Positions 45,849 to 54,689 of a DNA stretch of 64,000 bases are shown here, piece after piece. How positions within the stretch are numbered: the stretch's first letter is position 1; each line of letters starts with the position of its first letter. Origin of the DNA: AP-15 sp963775875 (lineage in GTDB: Bacteria; Pseudomonadota; Alphaproteobacteria; ATCC43930; CGMCC-115725); contig CAVZKP010000026.1 of the NCBI GenBank assembly GCA_963775875.1, positions 186,001 through 250,000 of the forward strand, read 5' to 3'. Made by a program: the position numbers and the translations under genes. The notes below the pieces were generated by a model, which was not told the DNA's origin, searched no databases, and saw nothing but the letters and a program-made list of their open reading frames with translations.

Positions 45849-46967
45849 ATGCTGATCGGTGTCCCCAAGGAGATAAAAACCCACGAATACCGGGTCGGCC
45901 TGGTCCCCGGCAGCGTCCGCGAACTCGCCCATCACGGCCATCAGGTGGTGGTCGAAACCGGCGCCGGCGCCGCGATCGGCTTTGACGACCATGCCTATGC
46001 GGCGGCCGGCGCCCGCATCCTCGCCGACGCCGCCGCGGTCTTCGCCGCCGCCGAGCTGATCGTCAAGGTCAAGGAGCCGCAGCCGCCGGAGGTGGCGCTG
46101 CTGCGCCGCGACCAGATCCTGTTCACCTATCTGCACCTCGCCGCCGACCGGGAATTGACCCAGGGCCTGATCCGCTCGGGGGCGGTCGCGATCGGCTACG
46201 AGACCGTCACCGACGCCCGCGGCGGTCTGCCGCTGCTGGCGCCGATGAGCGAGGTCGCCGGGCGGATGTCGGTGCAGGTCGGGGCGCATTGCCTGGAGAA
46301 GGAGCAGGGCGGGATCGGCGTGCTGCTCGGCGGGGTTCCCGGCGTCGCCGCGGCCAAGGTGGTGATCCTCGGCGGCGGCGTCGCCGGCACCAACGCGGCG
46401 CGCGTGGCGATGGGGATGGAGGCGTGGGTCACCGTCCTCGACCGCTCATTGCCGCGGCTTTACGAGCTCGATCTGCAGTTCGGCGCGCAATTGCATACGC
46501 TCTATTCGACGATGGAGAATATCGAGCGCGAGGTCGCCGCGGCCGATCTGGTGATCGGCGCCGTGCTGATCCCGGGCGGCGCCGCGCCAAAGCTGGTCAG
46601 CCGCAACCTGGTCCGGGCGATGCGGCCGGGGACCGTGATCGTCGATATCTCGATCGATCAGGGCGGCTGCTTCGAGACCAGCCGGCCGACGACGCACGCC
46701 GCCCCGACCTATGTCGAGGAGGGGGTGGTGCATTACTGCGTGACCAACATGCCGGGCGCGGTGGCGCGCACCTCGACCGTGGCGCTCAACAACGCCACCC
46801 TGCCTTTCGTTCAGGCGATCGCCGATCGCGGCTGGCGGCGCGCGCTGGCCGACGACCCGCATCTGCGCGACGGGCTCAACATCTGCCGCGGCCGGGTGAC
46901 CCATTCCGCCGTCGCGCACGATCTCGGCCTGCCGCTGACCGCACCCGACCAGGCCCTGGCCGATTGA
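45849..46967 (+). CDS. ald: Alanine dehydrogenase
   Basis: NAD-dependent reversible oxidative deamination of L-alanine to pyruvate and ammonia. The 372 aa are typical: MLIGVPKEIKTHEYRVGLVP with the catalytic Lys/His region, IVKVKEPQPPEVALLRRDQI, LFTYLHLAADREL, the nucleotide-binding VVILGGGVAGTNAARVAMGM, and the ADIPGA-like VTNMPGAVARTSTVALNN. ATG at 45849 follows GGCGGAGG. The gene ends ALAD-stop, and that stop region is duplicated downstream. Confidence 0.95.
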   Translation: MLIGVPKEIKTHEYRVGLVPGSVRELAHHGHQVVVETGAGAAIGFDDHAYAAAGARILADAAAVFAAAELIVKVKEPQPPEVALLRRDQILFTYLHLAADRELTQGLIRSGAVAIGYETVTDARGGLPLLAPMSEVAGRMSVQVGAHCLEKEQGGIGVLLGGVPGVAAAKVVILGGGVAGTNAARVAMGMEAWVTVLDRSLPRLYELDLQFGAQLHTLYSTMENIEREVAAADLVIGAVLIPGGAAPKLVSRNLVRAMRPGTVIVDISIDQGGCFETSRPTTHAAPTYVEEGVVHYCVTNMPGAVARTSTVALNNATLPFVQAIADRGWRRALADDPHLRDGLNICRGRVTHSAVAHDLGLPLTAPDQALAD

Positions 46968-47028
46968 ACCCTGGCCGGTTGAACCCTGCCGATTGACCCT
47001 GGCCGGTTGAACCCCTGGCCGGTTGATC
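46954..47028. repeat. Degenerate tandem repeats derived from the ald stop region
   Basis: About five imperfect units of CCTGGCCGGTTGAAC (15-16 bp) run on from the last codons of ald. The first unit contains the genuine stop (CTGGCCGATTGA). Each later unit preserves the CTGGCC..TTGA core, with one- or two-base changes. Confidence 0.75.
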
Positions 47029-47140
47029 CCGCTGGCTCCCTCGACCGCAATGCCGGCGTTTTCGCGCCGGTCGATGTTTACCTATGGACTGGCCCGGCGC
47101 CCCTCCCTATCTCACATCAAACAGGCAAGAGACGGGGGAA

Positions 47141-47785
47141 ATGGCGCTCCTTCCGATGTTTCCGATCACCGCGGCGGTGCCTGTCGATGAGTTTTTCGGC
47201 GGGTCCGAGCCGGCGAGCGCCAGGCATGTCGACGATGCCGCCCTCGCGGCGATCACCGATCTCTATCGCGAGATCCTGCCGGCTGGCGGCGCCATTCTCG
47301 ATCTGATGTCCGGCTGGGTCAGCCACCTGCCGCCGGAAATCCCCTATTCGCGGGTCGTCGGCATCGGTCTCAACGCCTGCGAACTGGCCGAGAATCCGTT
47401 TCTCGACGAATGGCGGGTGCAGGAGCTGAACCGCAACCCGCGCCTGCCCTTCGCCGCCGGCGAATTCGACGGCGCGGCGCTGTGCGTTTCGGTGCAGCAC
47501 CTGACGCGGCCCGCCGAGGTGATCCGCGAGGTCGGGCGGGTGCTCAAGCCGGGGGCGCCGCTGGTCGTCACCTTTTCCGAGCGCTGCCGTCCGGCCCGCC
47601 CGATCGGCTGCTGGTGTCTGCACGACGATGCCGGGCATTTGTGCCTGATTGCCCATCATTTCGCCGAAGCCGGCAATTGGGGCGATTTGCGCTGTCTCGA
47701 CCGCACCCCGGCCGGCGGCGGCGACCCGCTTTACGCGGTGATCGGGCGCAGCCTCGGTCCCTGGCCGCCCGGCAACGACGATTGA
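47141..47785 (+). CDS. Class I SAM-dependent methyltransferase-like protein (degenerate motif I)
   Basis: The 214-aa Rossmann-type protein has AILDLMSGWVSHLPPEIPYS in place of a classic GxGxG motif I, then VVGIGLNACELAENPFLDEW, LPFAAGEFDGAALCVSVQHL and REVGRVLKPGAPLVVTFS. Proteins with the DLMSSWVSHLP signature form a family of methyltransferase-like enzymes with no assigned substrate. Start ATG at 47141 follows GGGGGAA. It is convergent with apt, 16 bp apart. Confidence 0.8.
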   Translation: MALLPMFPITAAVPVDEFFGGSEPASARHVDDAALAAITDLYREILPAGGAILDLMSGWVSHLPPEIPYSRVVGIGLNACELAENPFLDEWRVQELNRNPRLPFAAGEFDGAALCVSVQHLTRPAEVIREVGRVLKPGAPLVVTFSERCRPARPIGCWCLHDDAGHLCLIAHHFAEAGNWGDLRCLDRTPAGGGDPLYAVIGRSLGPWPPGNDD

Positions 47786-47801
47786 GCGCAACCAGGATCG
47801 G

Positions 47802-48318
47802 TCAGGAATCGTAGGCGACCATCGCGGTAAATGGTACGTCGATGCGGCTGCGCCCCTGGAGAAAACTCAATTCGATGATGCAGCCGGCCGCGACGACGAT
47901 GCCGCCCCGCCGGCGCACCAGGTCGATCGCCGCCTGCATCGTTCCCCCGGTCGCCAGCAGATCGTCGAGCACGACGACACGCTGCCCGGCGGCGACGGCG
48001 TCCTCCTGGATCTCGATCGTGTCGCTGCCGTATTCGAGGTCATAGGTAAAGCGCACGGTCTTGCCCGGCAGCTTTCCCTGCTTGCGGATCATCGCAAAGC
48101 CGCAACCCAGCTCGTAGGCGATCGGCGCGGCGACCAGAAACCCGCGCGACTCGATGCCGACCAGCAGCGCCGGCTGATGCGGCGCGCAGCGCCTCGGCAA
48201 GGCGGGCGACCGTGGCGCGCCACGCGGCCGGGTGCGCGAGCAGGGTCGAGATGTCGTAGAACAGGATACCGGGCTTGGGAAAATCGGGTATCGACCGGAT
48301 GTGCTGCTTGAGGTCCAT
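47802..48318 (-). CDS. apt: Adenine phosphoribosyltransferase (one frame break)
   Basis: Purine salvage: adenine plus PRPP gives AMP. The N-terminal part MDLKQHIRSIPDFPKPGILFYDISTLL, with an ATG at 48318 and RBS AGGACAGGG, and the rest, PALLVGIESRGFLVAAPIAYELG, TYDLEYGSDTIEIQEDAV, the PRPP motif VVVLDDLLATGGTM and the C-terminal FTAMVAYDS, are in different frames. The shift (one extra base) is at about 48181-48186. Joined, the product is about 171 aa, normal for the family. It is divergent from the mlaE gene by about 118 bp. Confidence 0.85.
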
Positions 48319-48435
48319 CAACCCTGTCCTCGACGATCCATCTCGGGATGGCTGCCTGCCTGGGCGTTGCGGCATAGCCGTTTTTGCCATAGTTGAAAAG
48401 GCTTCGCCCCGGCGCGTCGGGATTTTGTAGGCACC

Positions 48436-49576
48436 ATGGCGTCGACCGCTGCCACTCTCGTCGAAACCGAAGTTGCTGGCTCTGTGGTCCTGGCGGCGGC
48501 CGGGGAATGGCTGGTGGCGACCGCCGCCGAACTCGACCGCAGGCTGCTCGCATTGGAAGTGCCGGCGGGCAAGCGGGTGACCCTCGACCTCGCCGGCATC
48601 GAGCGGATCGATACCGCCGGCGCCTGGCTGCTGCTGCGCACCGAGCACGATCTGTCGGCGCGCGGCAACGCCGTCGAAATGCGCAATCTGCAGCCGAGCT
48701 TCGCACCATTGCTCGACCAGGTCCGCGCCGGCGGCTTTCTGACCCCGGCTGTCCATCCGTGGCCGGCAAATCATACGCTGATCGGCTTTCTCGCCCAGAT
48801 CGGCGAGATCTCGCTCGGTGTTCTCGCCCGCGCCTACCGCATCCTCGGCTTTGTCGGCCTGGTCTTCGCCACCACGCTGCGCCTGCTGCGCCGCCCCGGC
48901 CGGCTCAGGCTGACCGCCTTGGTCGCCCAGATGGAGCAGACCGGGGTCAATGCGCTGGCCGATCGTCGGCTTGCTGTCATTTCTGGTCGGGGTGGTCATC
49001 GCCTATCAGGGCGCCGACCAGCTGCGCCGCTTCGGCGCGCAGATCTATACGGTCGACCTGCTGGGCGTCGGCATCCTGCGCGAATTGGGCGTGCTGATGA
49101 CCGCGATCATCGTCGCCGGCCGCTCGGGCAGCGCCTTTACCGCCCAGATCGGCACGATGCAGGTCAACGAGGAAGTCGACGCCCTGCGCACCATCGGCCT
49201 CGACCCGATCGAGGTGCTGGTGATCCCGCGCCTGTTCGGATTGGTGCTGACCTTGCCGATGCTGACCCTCTACGCGAATTTGATGGGGCTGCTCGGCGGC
49301 TGTCTGATGGCCTGGGGCGTGCTCGGGATCACGATCCCGCAATTTCTTCGCGAATTGCAGACCTCGCTCAGCCCGAGAACCTTCTGGATCGGGGTGATCA
49401 AGGCGCCGTTCTTCGCCGCGATCATCGCCAATATCGGCTGCTATGAGGGGTTTCAGGTGTCGCGCAGCGCCGAGAGCGTCGGCAGCCTGACCACGCTGTC
49501 GGTGGTCGAGTCGATCTTTCTGGTGATCGTGACCGATGCCGCCTTTTCCGTGTTCTTTTCCATCTTGAGGATTTGA
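48436..49576 (+). CDS. mlaE: MlaE-type lipid ABC permease with N-terminal STAS domain (one frame break)
   Basis: Inner-membrane permease of a phospholipid/retrograde lipid transporter. Residues 1-110 form a STAS domain (LDLAGIERIDTAGAWLLLR), normally supplied by a separate MlaB; the remainder is the MlaE core, PIVGLLSFLVGVVIAYQGADQL, LVSLGL-like, GRSGSAFTAQIGTMQVNEEVDAL and RTFWIGVIKAPFFAAIIANIGCYEGF. The frame breaks at about 48957 where one G is duplicated (TGCGCTGGCC); removing it restores about 379 aa. Two bp before the mlaF GTG, so it is the head of an operon. Confidence 0.88.
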
Positions 49577-49578
49577 CG

Positions 49579-50404
49579 GTGTCGAACGCTCCGGCCGAAG
49601 CGATCATCAGCATCCGCGGCCTGGTCAACCGCTTCGGCGCCGAGACGGTTCACGACCATCTCGATCTCGATGTGCGCCGCGGCGAGGTCCTCGGCGTGGT
49701 CGGCGGCTCGGGGAGCGGCAAGTCGGTGCTGCTGCGCACCATCGTCGGGCTCAACCGGCCGGTCGAAGGCCGCGTCGAGGTGTTCGGCACCGACGTTCTG
49801 GAGATCGGCGATGCCGGCCGGCGCGAGCTGGAAAAGCGCTGGGGGGTGCTGTTCCAGGACGGGGCCTTGTTCAGCTCATTGACCGTCGCCCAGAATATCG
49901 AGGTGCCGCTCGGCGAATATTTACGATATGCCGCTGCGCCTGATGGACGAGATCGCGGCGTTCAAGACCGGCATGGTCGGCCTGCCCGAGGAGGCGGGCT
50001 GCAAATATCCGGCACAGCTGTCGGGCGGCATGCGCAAGCGGGCCGGGCTCGCCCGCGCCCTGGCGCTCGATCCGGAGATCGTCTTTCTCGACGAGCCGAC
50101 CGCCGGGCTCGATCCGATCGCCGCCGGCGAGTTCGACCAGCTGATTCGCGATCTGACCGGCAGCCTGGGCCTTACCGTCTTCATGGTGACCCACGACCTC
50201 GACAGCCTGTTCGCGATTTGCGATCGCGTCGCGGTGCTGGTCGACAAAAAGATCCGAATCGGCACCCTCGACCAGCTGCTGCAGGACGATCATCCCTGGA
50301 TCCATTCGTATTTTCACGGTCCGCGCGGGCGGGCGGCGTTGCAGGCCGAAACCGGTCATCGGCCGCAACCGGCGGCCGGGGTAGCCGCTGCGGCTTCGGC
50401 CTGA
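49579..50404 (+). CDS. mlaF: MlaF-type ABC ATPase (one frame break)
   Basis: ATPase of the lipid transporter. Walker A GGSGSGKSVLLRTI, Q-loop LFQDGALFSSLTV, ABC signature LSGGMRKRAGLARALALDPE, Walker B IVFLDEPTAGLDP and the H-loop MVTHDLDSL are all present. The frame breaks at about 49923, one extra A (EYLDMPLRLMDEIAAF reads through when it is removed). GTG 49579 is preceded by GAGG at 49567-49570 within the end of mlaE; TTG at 49573 is an alternative. Together with mlaE, mlaD and the lipoprotein it forms one operon. Confidence 0.9.
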
Positions 50405-50429
50405 GCGGTTCGGCGGCCGGGCTAGACAG

Positions 50430-51374
50430 ATGGAGACGCGGGCACACTACGTCGCCGTCGGCATCTTCGTCCTGGTGGTCGTCGCGCTGGCCTTCGGCGC
50501 CGTGCTGTGGCTCGGCCGCGTCGAATTTTCCCAGGCGGCCTCGACCTATTACATCTTTTTTCGAGGATCGGTGTCCGGTCTCAGCAAGGGCTCCCCGGTC
50601 CAGTACAACGGCATCCCGGTCGGCCGCGTCGCCGATATTCGCGTCGATCCCGACAATATCGCGCAAATCCAGGTCAGGGTCGAAATCGACACCAGTCTCG
50701 TCACGATCAAGTCGGATGCGCGTGCGTTTCTCGACACCAATCTATTGAGCGGGGTTTCGACGGTGCAGATTCGCGGCGGTACGCAGGAGGCGCCGGTTCT
50801 GCAGCCGAAGCCCGGACATCACTTCCCGATCATCAGGCCGGAGAAATCGGAAATCGAGGAGGTCAAGGCCTCGCTCCCCGAGCTGACCGGCGAGCTCAAG
50901 GCCGTTGCCGGCAATCTCAACGCCCTGCTCAATCCGCAGAACCGCCAGGCGATTAGCGACAGCCTGCAGAACGTGCGCACGGTAACCGCGGCGCTGGCCG
51001 GCCACAGCCAGGATCTCGGCATGATCCTCGACAACGCCAACGCCACGGTGCTCGCGATCAAATCGCTGATCCACAATATCGATCAGAGCTATGCCGGGCG
51101 CGGCGGGCTGAAGGACCAGGTCTCGCAAACCCTCAAGGACTACGACCGGGTGGCCGCCAATCTGATCGACACCAGCCGGCAGCTCCGGTTGACGATCGCC
51201 GAGGCCCGGCCCGGAATCCGCAACTTCAGCCAACAGACCCTGCCCGGAGTTGACGATCTGGTCAGCGACGCGCAGCGGCTGGCGGAAAACTTGAACCGGC
51301 TGGTGGACCAGCTCGAGCGGGATCCGACCCGCCTGCTGTTCGGCGACCGGCGCAAAGGGTATCAGCCGCCATGA
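50430..51374 (+). CDS. mlaD: MlaD-type MCE-domain substrate-binding protein
   Basis: Periplasmic MCE-domain ring protein of 314 aa: N-terminal membrane anchor (GIFVLVVVALAFGAVLWLG, residues 11-29), MCE domain with FFRGSVSGLSKGSPVQYNGI and PVGRVADIRVDP (about residues 43-72) and LLSGVSTVQIRGG, then a long helical tail with coiled-coil heptads (residues 135-290). The helical tail is longer than the E. coli MlaD, suggesting a tunnel or contact with an outer-membrane partner. It follows mlaF by 25 bp. Confidence 0.93.
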   Translation: METRAHYVAVGIFVLVVVALAFGAVLWLGRVEFSQAASTYYIFFRGSVSGLSKGSPVQYNGIPVGRVADIRVDPDNIAQIQVRVEIDTSLVTIKSDARAFLDTNLLSGVSTVQIRGGTQEAPVLQPKPGHHFPIIRPEKSEIEEVKASLPELTGELKAVAGNLNALLNPQNRQAISDSLQNVRTVTAALAGHSQDLGMILDNANATVLAIKSLIHNIDQSYAGRGGLKDQVSQTLKDYDRVAANLIDTSRQLRLTIAEARPGIRNFSQQTLPGVDDLVSDAQRLAENLNRLVDQLERDPTRLLFGDRRKGYQPP

Positions 51375-52015
51375 CCGGGTCGCCTTTCCGCATCATCGCC
51401 CGGCGCTGGCTGGCCGGCGCGGCGATGCTGGGGCTGGCCGGCTGCGCCAGCCTGTTTGTCGCCGCCCCGCCGGCGCATCTGTACCGCCTGACCGCGGTCA
51501 GCGACTTTCCGGCAGATCTCCCCCGGGTCAGCGCCCAGCTCGTCGTCGACCTGCCGCAGGCCCCGGCCGGCATCGACACCGCCCGGATCGCGCTCAGCCG
51601 GTCGCCGCTCTCGCTCGACTATTACGCCGATTCGGCGTGGACCGACCGCGTCCCGGCCCTGTTGCAGAACGCGCTGCTGGCCTCGTTCGAGAACAGCAAG
51701 GCAATTGCCGCGGTCGATCGCGAATCGAGCGGCCTGCGGGCGGATTTCATCCTCGAAACCGAAATCCGCCATTTCGAGGCGGTGTACGATCAGACCGGCG
51801 CTCCGCCGCGGGTCTGGGCCTCGGTCGTGGTCCGCCTGGTGGCGCTGCCGCAGCGCCGGATCGTCGCCCAGACCGTGTTCGACCAGCGGGTTCCGGCGGC
51901 GGCGGCAGATATCCCGGCGGTGATCGCCGCGTTCGACGCCGCCGCCGACGCCGTGATCGGCGACATCGTCCGCTGGACCGTCGCCGATCCCGCTTTATCC
52001 CGGGTGCGGCGCTAG
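51371..52015 (+). CDS. ABC-type transport auxiliary lipoprotein (PqiC/DUF330-like)
   Basis: The 214-aa predicted lipoprotein has a signal peptide and lipobox LAGC (LGLAGCASLFVAAPPAHLYRL), followed by the DUF330 pattern: VVDLPQAPAGIDTARIALSR, YADSAWTDRVPALLQNALLASFENSKA and the C-terminal VIAAFDAAADAVIGDIVRW. Relatives (PqiC, the auxiliary component of MCE transporters) sit on the outer membrane inner face. Its start overlaps the mlaD stop by 4 bp (ATGA), so translation is coupled and it belongs to the lipid-transport operon. Confidence 0.88.
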   Translation: MTGSPFRIIARRWLAGAAMLGLAGCASLFVAAPPAHLYRLTAVSDFPADLPRVSAQLVVDLPQAPAGIDTARIALSRSPLSLDYYADSAWTDRVPALLQNALLASFENSKAIAAVDRESSGLRADFILETEIRHFEAVYDQTGAPPRVWASVVVRLVALPQRRIVAQTVFDQRVPAAAADIPAVIAAFDAAADAVIGDIVRWTVADPALSRVRR

Positions 52016-52017
52016 CT

Positions 52018-52881
52018 ATGGTGGACCTGTTTCGTTCGCATCGGGGGGAGCGGGTGGCGTCTACCGACAACATGGCCGAGCTGAAAGTCGGCCCGGCCGA
52101 ACTCGCGCAAATGCATATGGCGGCGGCGGTCGTGGCCGAGTGCCGTTCGCTGCTCGCGCATCCAGCCGGGCTTCTCGGCGAGATCGCAGCGGGTGCGGCG
52201 CCGCTCGCCGAATGGCGGCATTATCCCGCCGGAGAAATCTTCGATCCGGCGAGCCACGCCCAATATTTTTACCACATCCATCCGGACATGGCCCGCGCCG
52301 GCGGCGAACACGGCCACTTCCACACCTTTCTGCGCGCCGAGGGCATGCCGGCGGGCATGGCCCCGCTGGTCCTGCCGGAAACCGCGCTCGCCGCCATGCC
52401 GGCGCCGCCGCCGCAAGCGGCGCCGCTGAAGCACGGCGTCCGCGATGAGGTCAGCCACCTCGTCGCCATCGCCCTCGATGCCCAGGGCGAGGCGATCCGC
52501 CTGTTCACCACCAACCGCTGGGTCACCGGCGAGACCTGGTACCGCGCCGAAGACGTCATCGCCATGCTCGACCGCTTCACCATCGGCGAGGTCGGCGGGT
52601 CGCCCGTCCTCAACCGCTGGATCGTCGCCATGCTCGCCCTGTTCCGCCCCCAGATCGTTGCCCTGCTGCGGGCCCGCGACGACGCGGTGATGGCCTGGCG
52701 CCGCCGCCGGCGGACCAACGTCTTCGAGGATTCGCGGCTCGAAATCACCTCGAGCGTCGAGATCGACCTCGGCGCCCAGCTCGCTTTTCTCGAGCGGTTC
52801 GGACCCGGCGCCGGCGCCCCGCACCGGGCCTCGCGCCTGCCGCAGATGGCCGAAGGCTGGGGCGAGGGTCACGCCGGCTGA
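52018..52881 (+). CDS. DUF6969-like protein of unknown function
   Basis: The 287-aa soluble protein begins after the lipoprotein with a 2-bp gap. Recognisable segments are EWRHYPAGEIFDPASHAQYFYHIHPD, EHGHFHTFLRAEGMPAGMAPL, HLVAIALDAQGEAIRLFTTNRW and WYRAEDVIAMLDRF, with His-rich elements (HxHPD, HGHFHTF) that could bind a metal. This agrees with what I recall of the DUF6969 family; no activity is known. The start may be later (GTG 52054 with GGGGGAG upstream, or ATG 52072). Confidence 0.72.
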   Translation: MVDLFRSHRGERVASTDNMAELKVGPAELAQMHMAAAVVAECRSLLAHPAGLLGEIAAGAAPLAEWRHYPAGEIFDPASHAQYFYHIHPDMARAGGEHGHFHTFLRAEGMPAGMAPLVLPETALAAMPAPPPQAAPLKHGVRDEVSHLVAIALDAQGEAIRLFTTNRWVTGETWYRAEDVIAMLDRFTIGEVGGSPVLNRWIVAMLALFRPQIVALLRARDDAVMAWRRRRRTNVFEDSRLEITSSVEIDLGAQLAFLERFGPGAGAPHRASRLPQMAEGWGEGHAG

Positions 52882-52922
52882 GCCGCCCCCCGGTCATCCC
52901 GATCGCTCAGCGCCCCGATCGC

Positions 52923-53183
52923 TCAGCGCGGCGGCGGCGGCGACAGCGGCTCGCGCGGCGGCAGATTGTTGGCGTTCAGGCAGTCCTGCAGCTTGGCGTC
53001 GCGTTTGGCGTTGTCGTCGGGGGTAAAATCGGGATAGGCCGCCTGGGCCTGCCTGGCGCAAGTGTCCATGGTCTTCCACTTGGCGATCGCCGTCACCCCC
53101 TGCTGGGTCGCCTTGGCCGTGCCCGCGGCCACAGCCAGCGCCATCGCCGCCGCCAGCGCTAATCTATAAACCGACCGCTTCAT
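52923..53183 (-). CDS. Small exported protein, 86 aa
   Basis: The 86 residues have a signal peptide (MKRSVYRLALAAAMALAVAAG...ATA), then AKWKTMDTCARQAQAAYPDF, DNAKRDAKLQDCLNANNLPP with two cysteines that could form a disulfide, and a Pro-rich end. Similar short exported proteins occur in this class, but I cannot name the family. The ATG at 53183 is preceded by AGAGGCGAG. Confidence 0.7.
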   Translation of the reverse strand: MKRSVYRLALAAAMALAVAAGTAKATQQGVTAIAKWKTMDTCARQAQAAYPDFTPDDNAKRDAKLQDCLNANNLPPREPLSPPPPR

Positions 53184-53312
53184 GCTCGCCTCTTCGCCTG
53201 CGCGGGACCGGGCATGCGCCGATCCCGCGCGACGATTATACCCGATTGCGGCGAGGCTGCGGTTGCGCCCGGCCACAGCAGTTTCCGACCGGATCGAACC
53301 GCGGCGCCAGAG

Positions 53313-53401
53313 GTCATTGCGAGCGAAGCGAAGCAATCTAGCGCCGATGCCGCGCTACCAGCCGGGATTGCCGCGTCGCGCGCTGCGCTCCTCGCAATGA
53401 C
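53313..53401. repeat. Interspersed extragenic palindromic element (about 89 bp)
   Basis: GTCATTGCGAG (53313-53323) and CTCGCAATGAC (53391-53401) make a perfect 11-bp inverted repeat, with GCGAAGCGAAGCAATC internal. This sequence is the widely seen alphaproteobacterial dispersed repeat, here between the exported-protein gene and the GST gene. Confidence 0.75.
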
Positions 53402-53499
53402 ATCGGTTTGTCTGCCGAGGATATCGCGCCAACTCGATCGCAAACTGCTAAACTCGGGCTCCATGGGACCGGGCGATAGGATCGATCGGAGAGGCGGCG

Positions 53500-54120
53500 A
53501 TGCTGAAGATCTGGGGCAGGGCGACCTCGTCAAACGTGCAGAAAGTGCTGTGGTGCTGCGGCGAACTCGGCATCCCCTTCGAGCGGGTCGATATCGGCGG
53601 ACCGTTCGGCGGCAACCAGGATGCCGAATATCTCGCGCTGAACCCGAACGGGCTGGTGCCGACGGTCCGCGACGGCGATCTGGTGCTGTGGGAATCGAAT
53701 ACGATCTGCCGCTACCTCGCCGCCACCCATCGCGGCGAGCGGCTGTATCCGGCGCCGCCTGCCGCCCGCGCGCTGGTCGAGCGCTGGATGGATTGGCAGC
53801 TTTCGACCCTCGGCCCGCCGATGGGCACGCTGCTTTACGGGCTGATCCGCAGCAAGCCCGAAGCGCGCGATCACGCCGCGATCGAGGCGGCGCGGCGCAA
53901 GGCGCTGGTTGCCTGGACCATCGTCGAGGATGCGCTCGAAGGCCGCTCCTTTCTCGCCGGCGCCGAACTGAGCCTCGCCGAAATCGTCATGGGGACCTTC
54001 GTCTATCGCTGGCACGCCTTTTCGATCGAGCGGCCGCAATTGAAGAACCTCAAATCCTGGTACGATCGGATGCGCGAGCGCCCCGCCTTCAAGACCCATA
54101 TCGAGATCCCGATCACTTGA
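53500..54120 (+). CDS. Glutathione S-transferase family protein
   Basis: The 206-aa protein has a thioredoxin-like N-domain (MLKIWGRATSSNVQKVLWCC), the cis-Pro segment NPNGLVPTVRDG and ESNTICRYLA for glutathione binding, then an all-helical C-domain with LVERWMDWQLSTLGPPMG and FLAGAELSLAEIVMGTFVYRW. It lacks a clear conserved Tyr, so catalysis may use Ser/Cys in the N-terminal region. GGAGAGGCGG precedes the ATG. The upstream repeat element separates it from the exported protein. Confidence 0.92.
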   Translation: MLKIWGRATSSNVQKVLWCCGELGIPFERVDIGGPFGGNQDAEYLALNPNGLVPTVRDGDLVLWESNTICRYLAATHRGERLYPAPPAARALVERWMDWQLSTLGPPMGTLLYGLIRSKPEARDHAAIEAARRKALVAWTIVEDALEGRSFLAGAELSLAEIVMGTFVYRWHAFSIERPQLKNLKSWYDRMRERPAFKTHIEIPIT

Positions 54121-54218
54121 TCGTGAGCCTGTCACCCGGCGGTTGCGCCGCCCCGAACCTCAGCTAGTCTAGAGATTCCGGGCGGTTGCGACCCGGGTCG
54201 CGGATGGCAGGGGGGCAA

Positions 54219-54689
54219 ATGATACGATCGGTGAAGCTGTGGACGCTTGGCGCGGCGCTGCTGGTTTCGCTCGCCGGCATTCCGGCGATGGCGGTGCCGG
54301 ACGCCGCAGCCATTGTCAAGCAGCGGCAGGACGCGATGCGGCTCCAATATCGGCAGCTCCTGGTGATCAAGAACTTTATGGAGGGCAAGGGCGAGCAGTC
54401 CGCGGCTGTCGCCGCCGCCGACGATCTGACCCGGACCGTCCCCAAAATCCCCGATCTGTTCCCGCCGGGGACGGGGATGGCTCCGCCCAAGGGGCGGTTC
54501 CAGCCAAAGCCCGAGGTGTGGACCCAGTGGGATAAGTTCCTCGCCGCCAGCAAGACCGTTGTCGGCAAGGTCACCGTCCTGGATGCGGCGGTGAAAAGCG
54601 GCGACAAGCAGCGGATCAAGACCGCGTTCACCGACCTCAATGGCTGTAACGCCTGCCACGACGACTTCCGCGAAAAGGTCCCGCAGTAA
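54219..54689 (+). CDS. Periplasmic cytochrome c (cytochrome c-prime-like)
   Basis: The 156-aa protein has a signal peptide (MIRSVKLWTLGAALLVSLAGIPAMA) and a single C-terminal heme site GCNACHDDF (CxxCH near residues 144-148). The heme site near the end and the helical body place it in the class II or cytochrome c-prime group. ATG at 54219 follows a strong AGGGGGG. The next gene starts inside its 3' end. Confidence 0.87.
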   Translation: MIRSVKLWTLGAALLVSLAGIPAMAVPDAAAIVKQRQDAMRLQYRQLLVIKNFMEGKGEQSAAVAAADDLTRTVPKIPDLFPPGTGMAPPKGRFQPKPEVWTQWDKFLAASKTVVGKVTVLDAAVKSGDKQRIKTAFTDLNGCNACHDDFREKVPQ

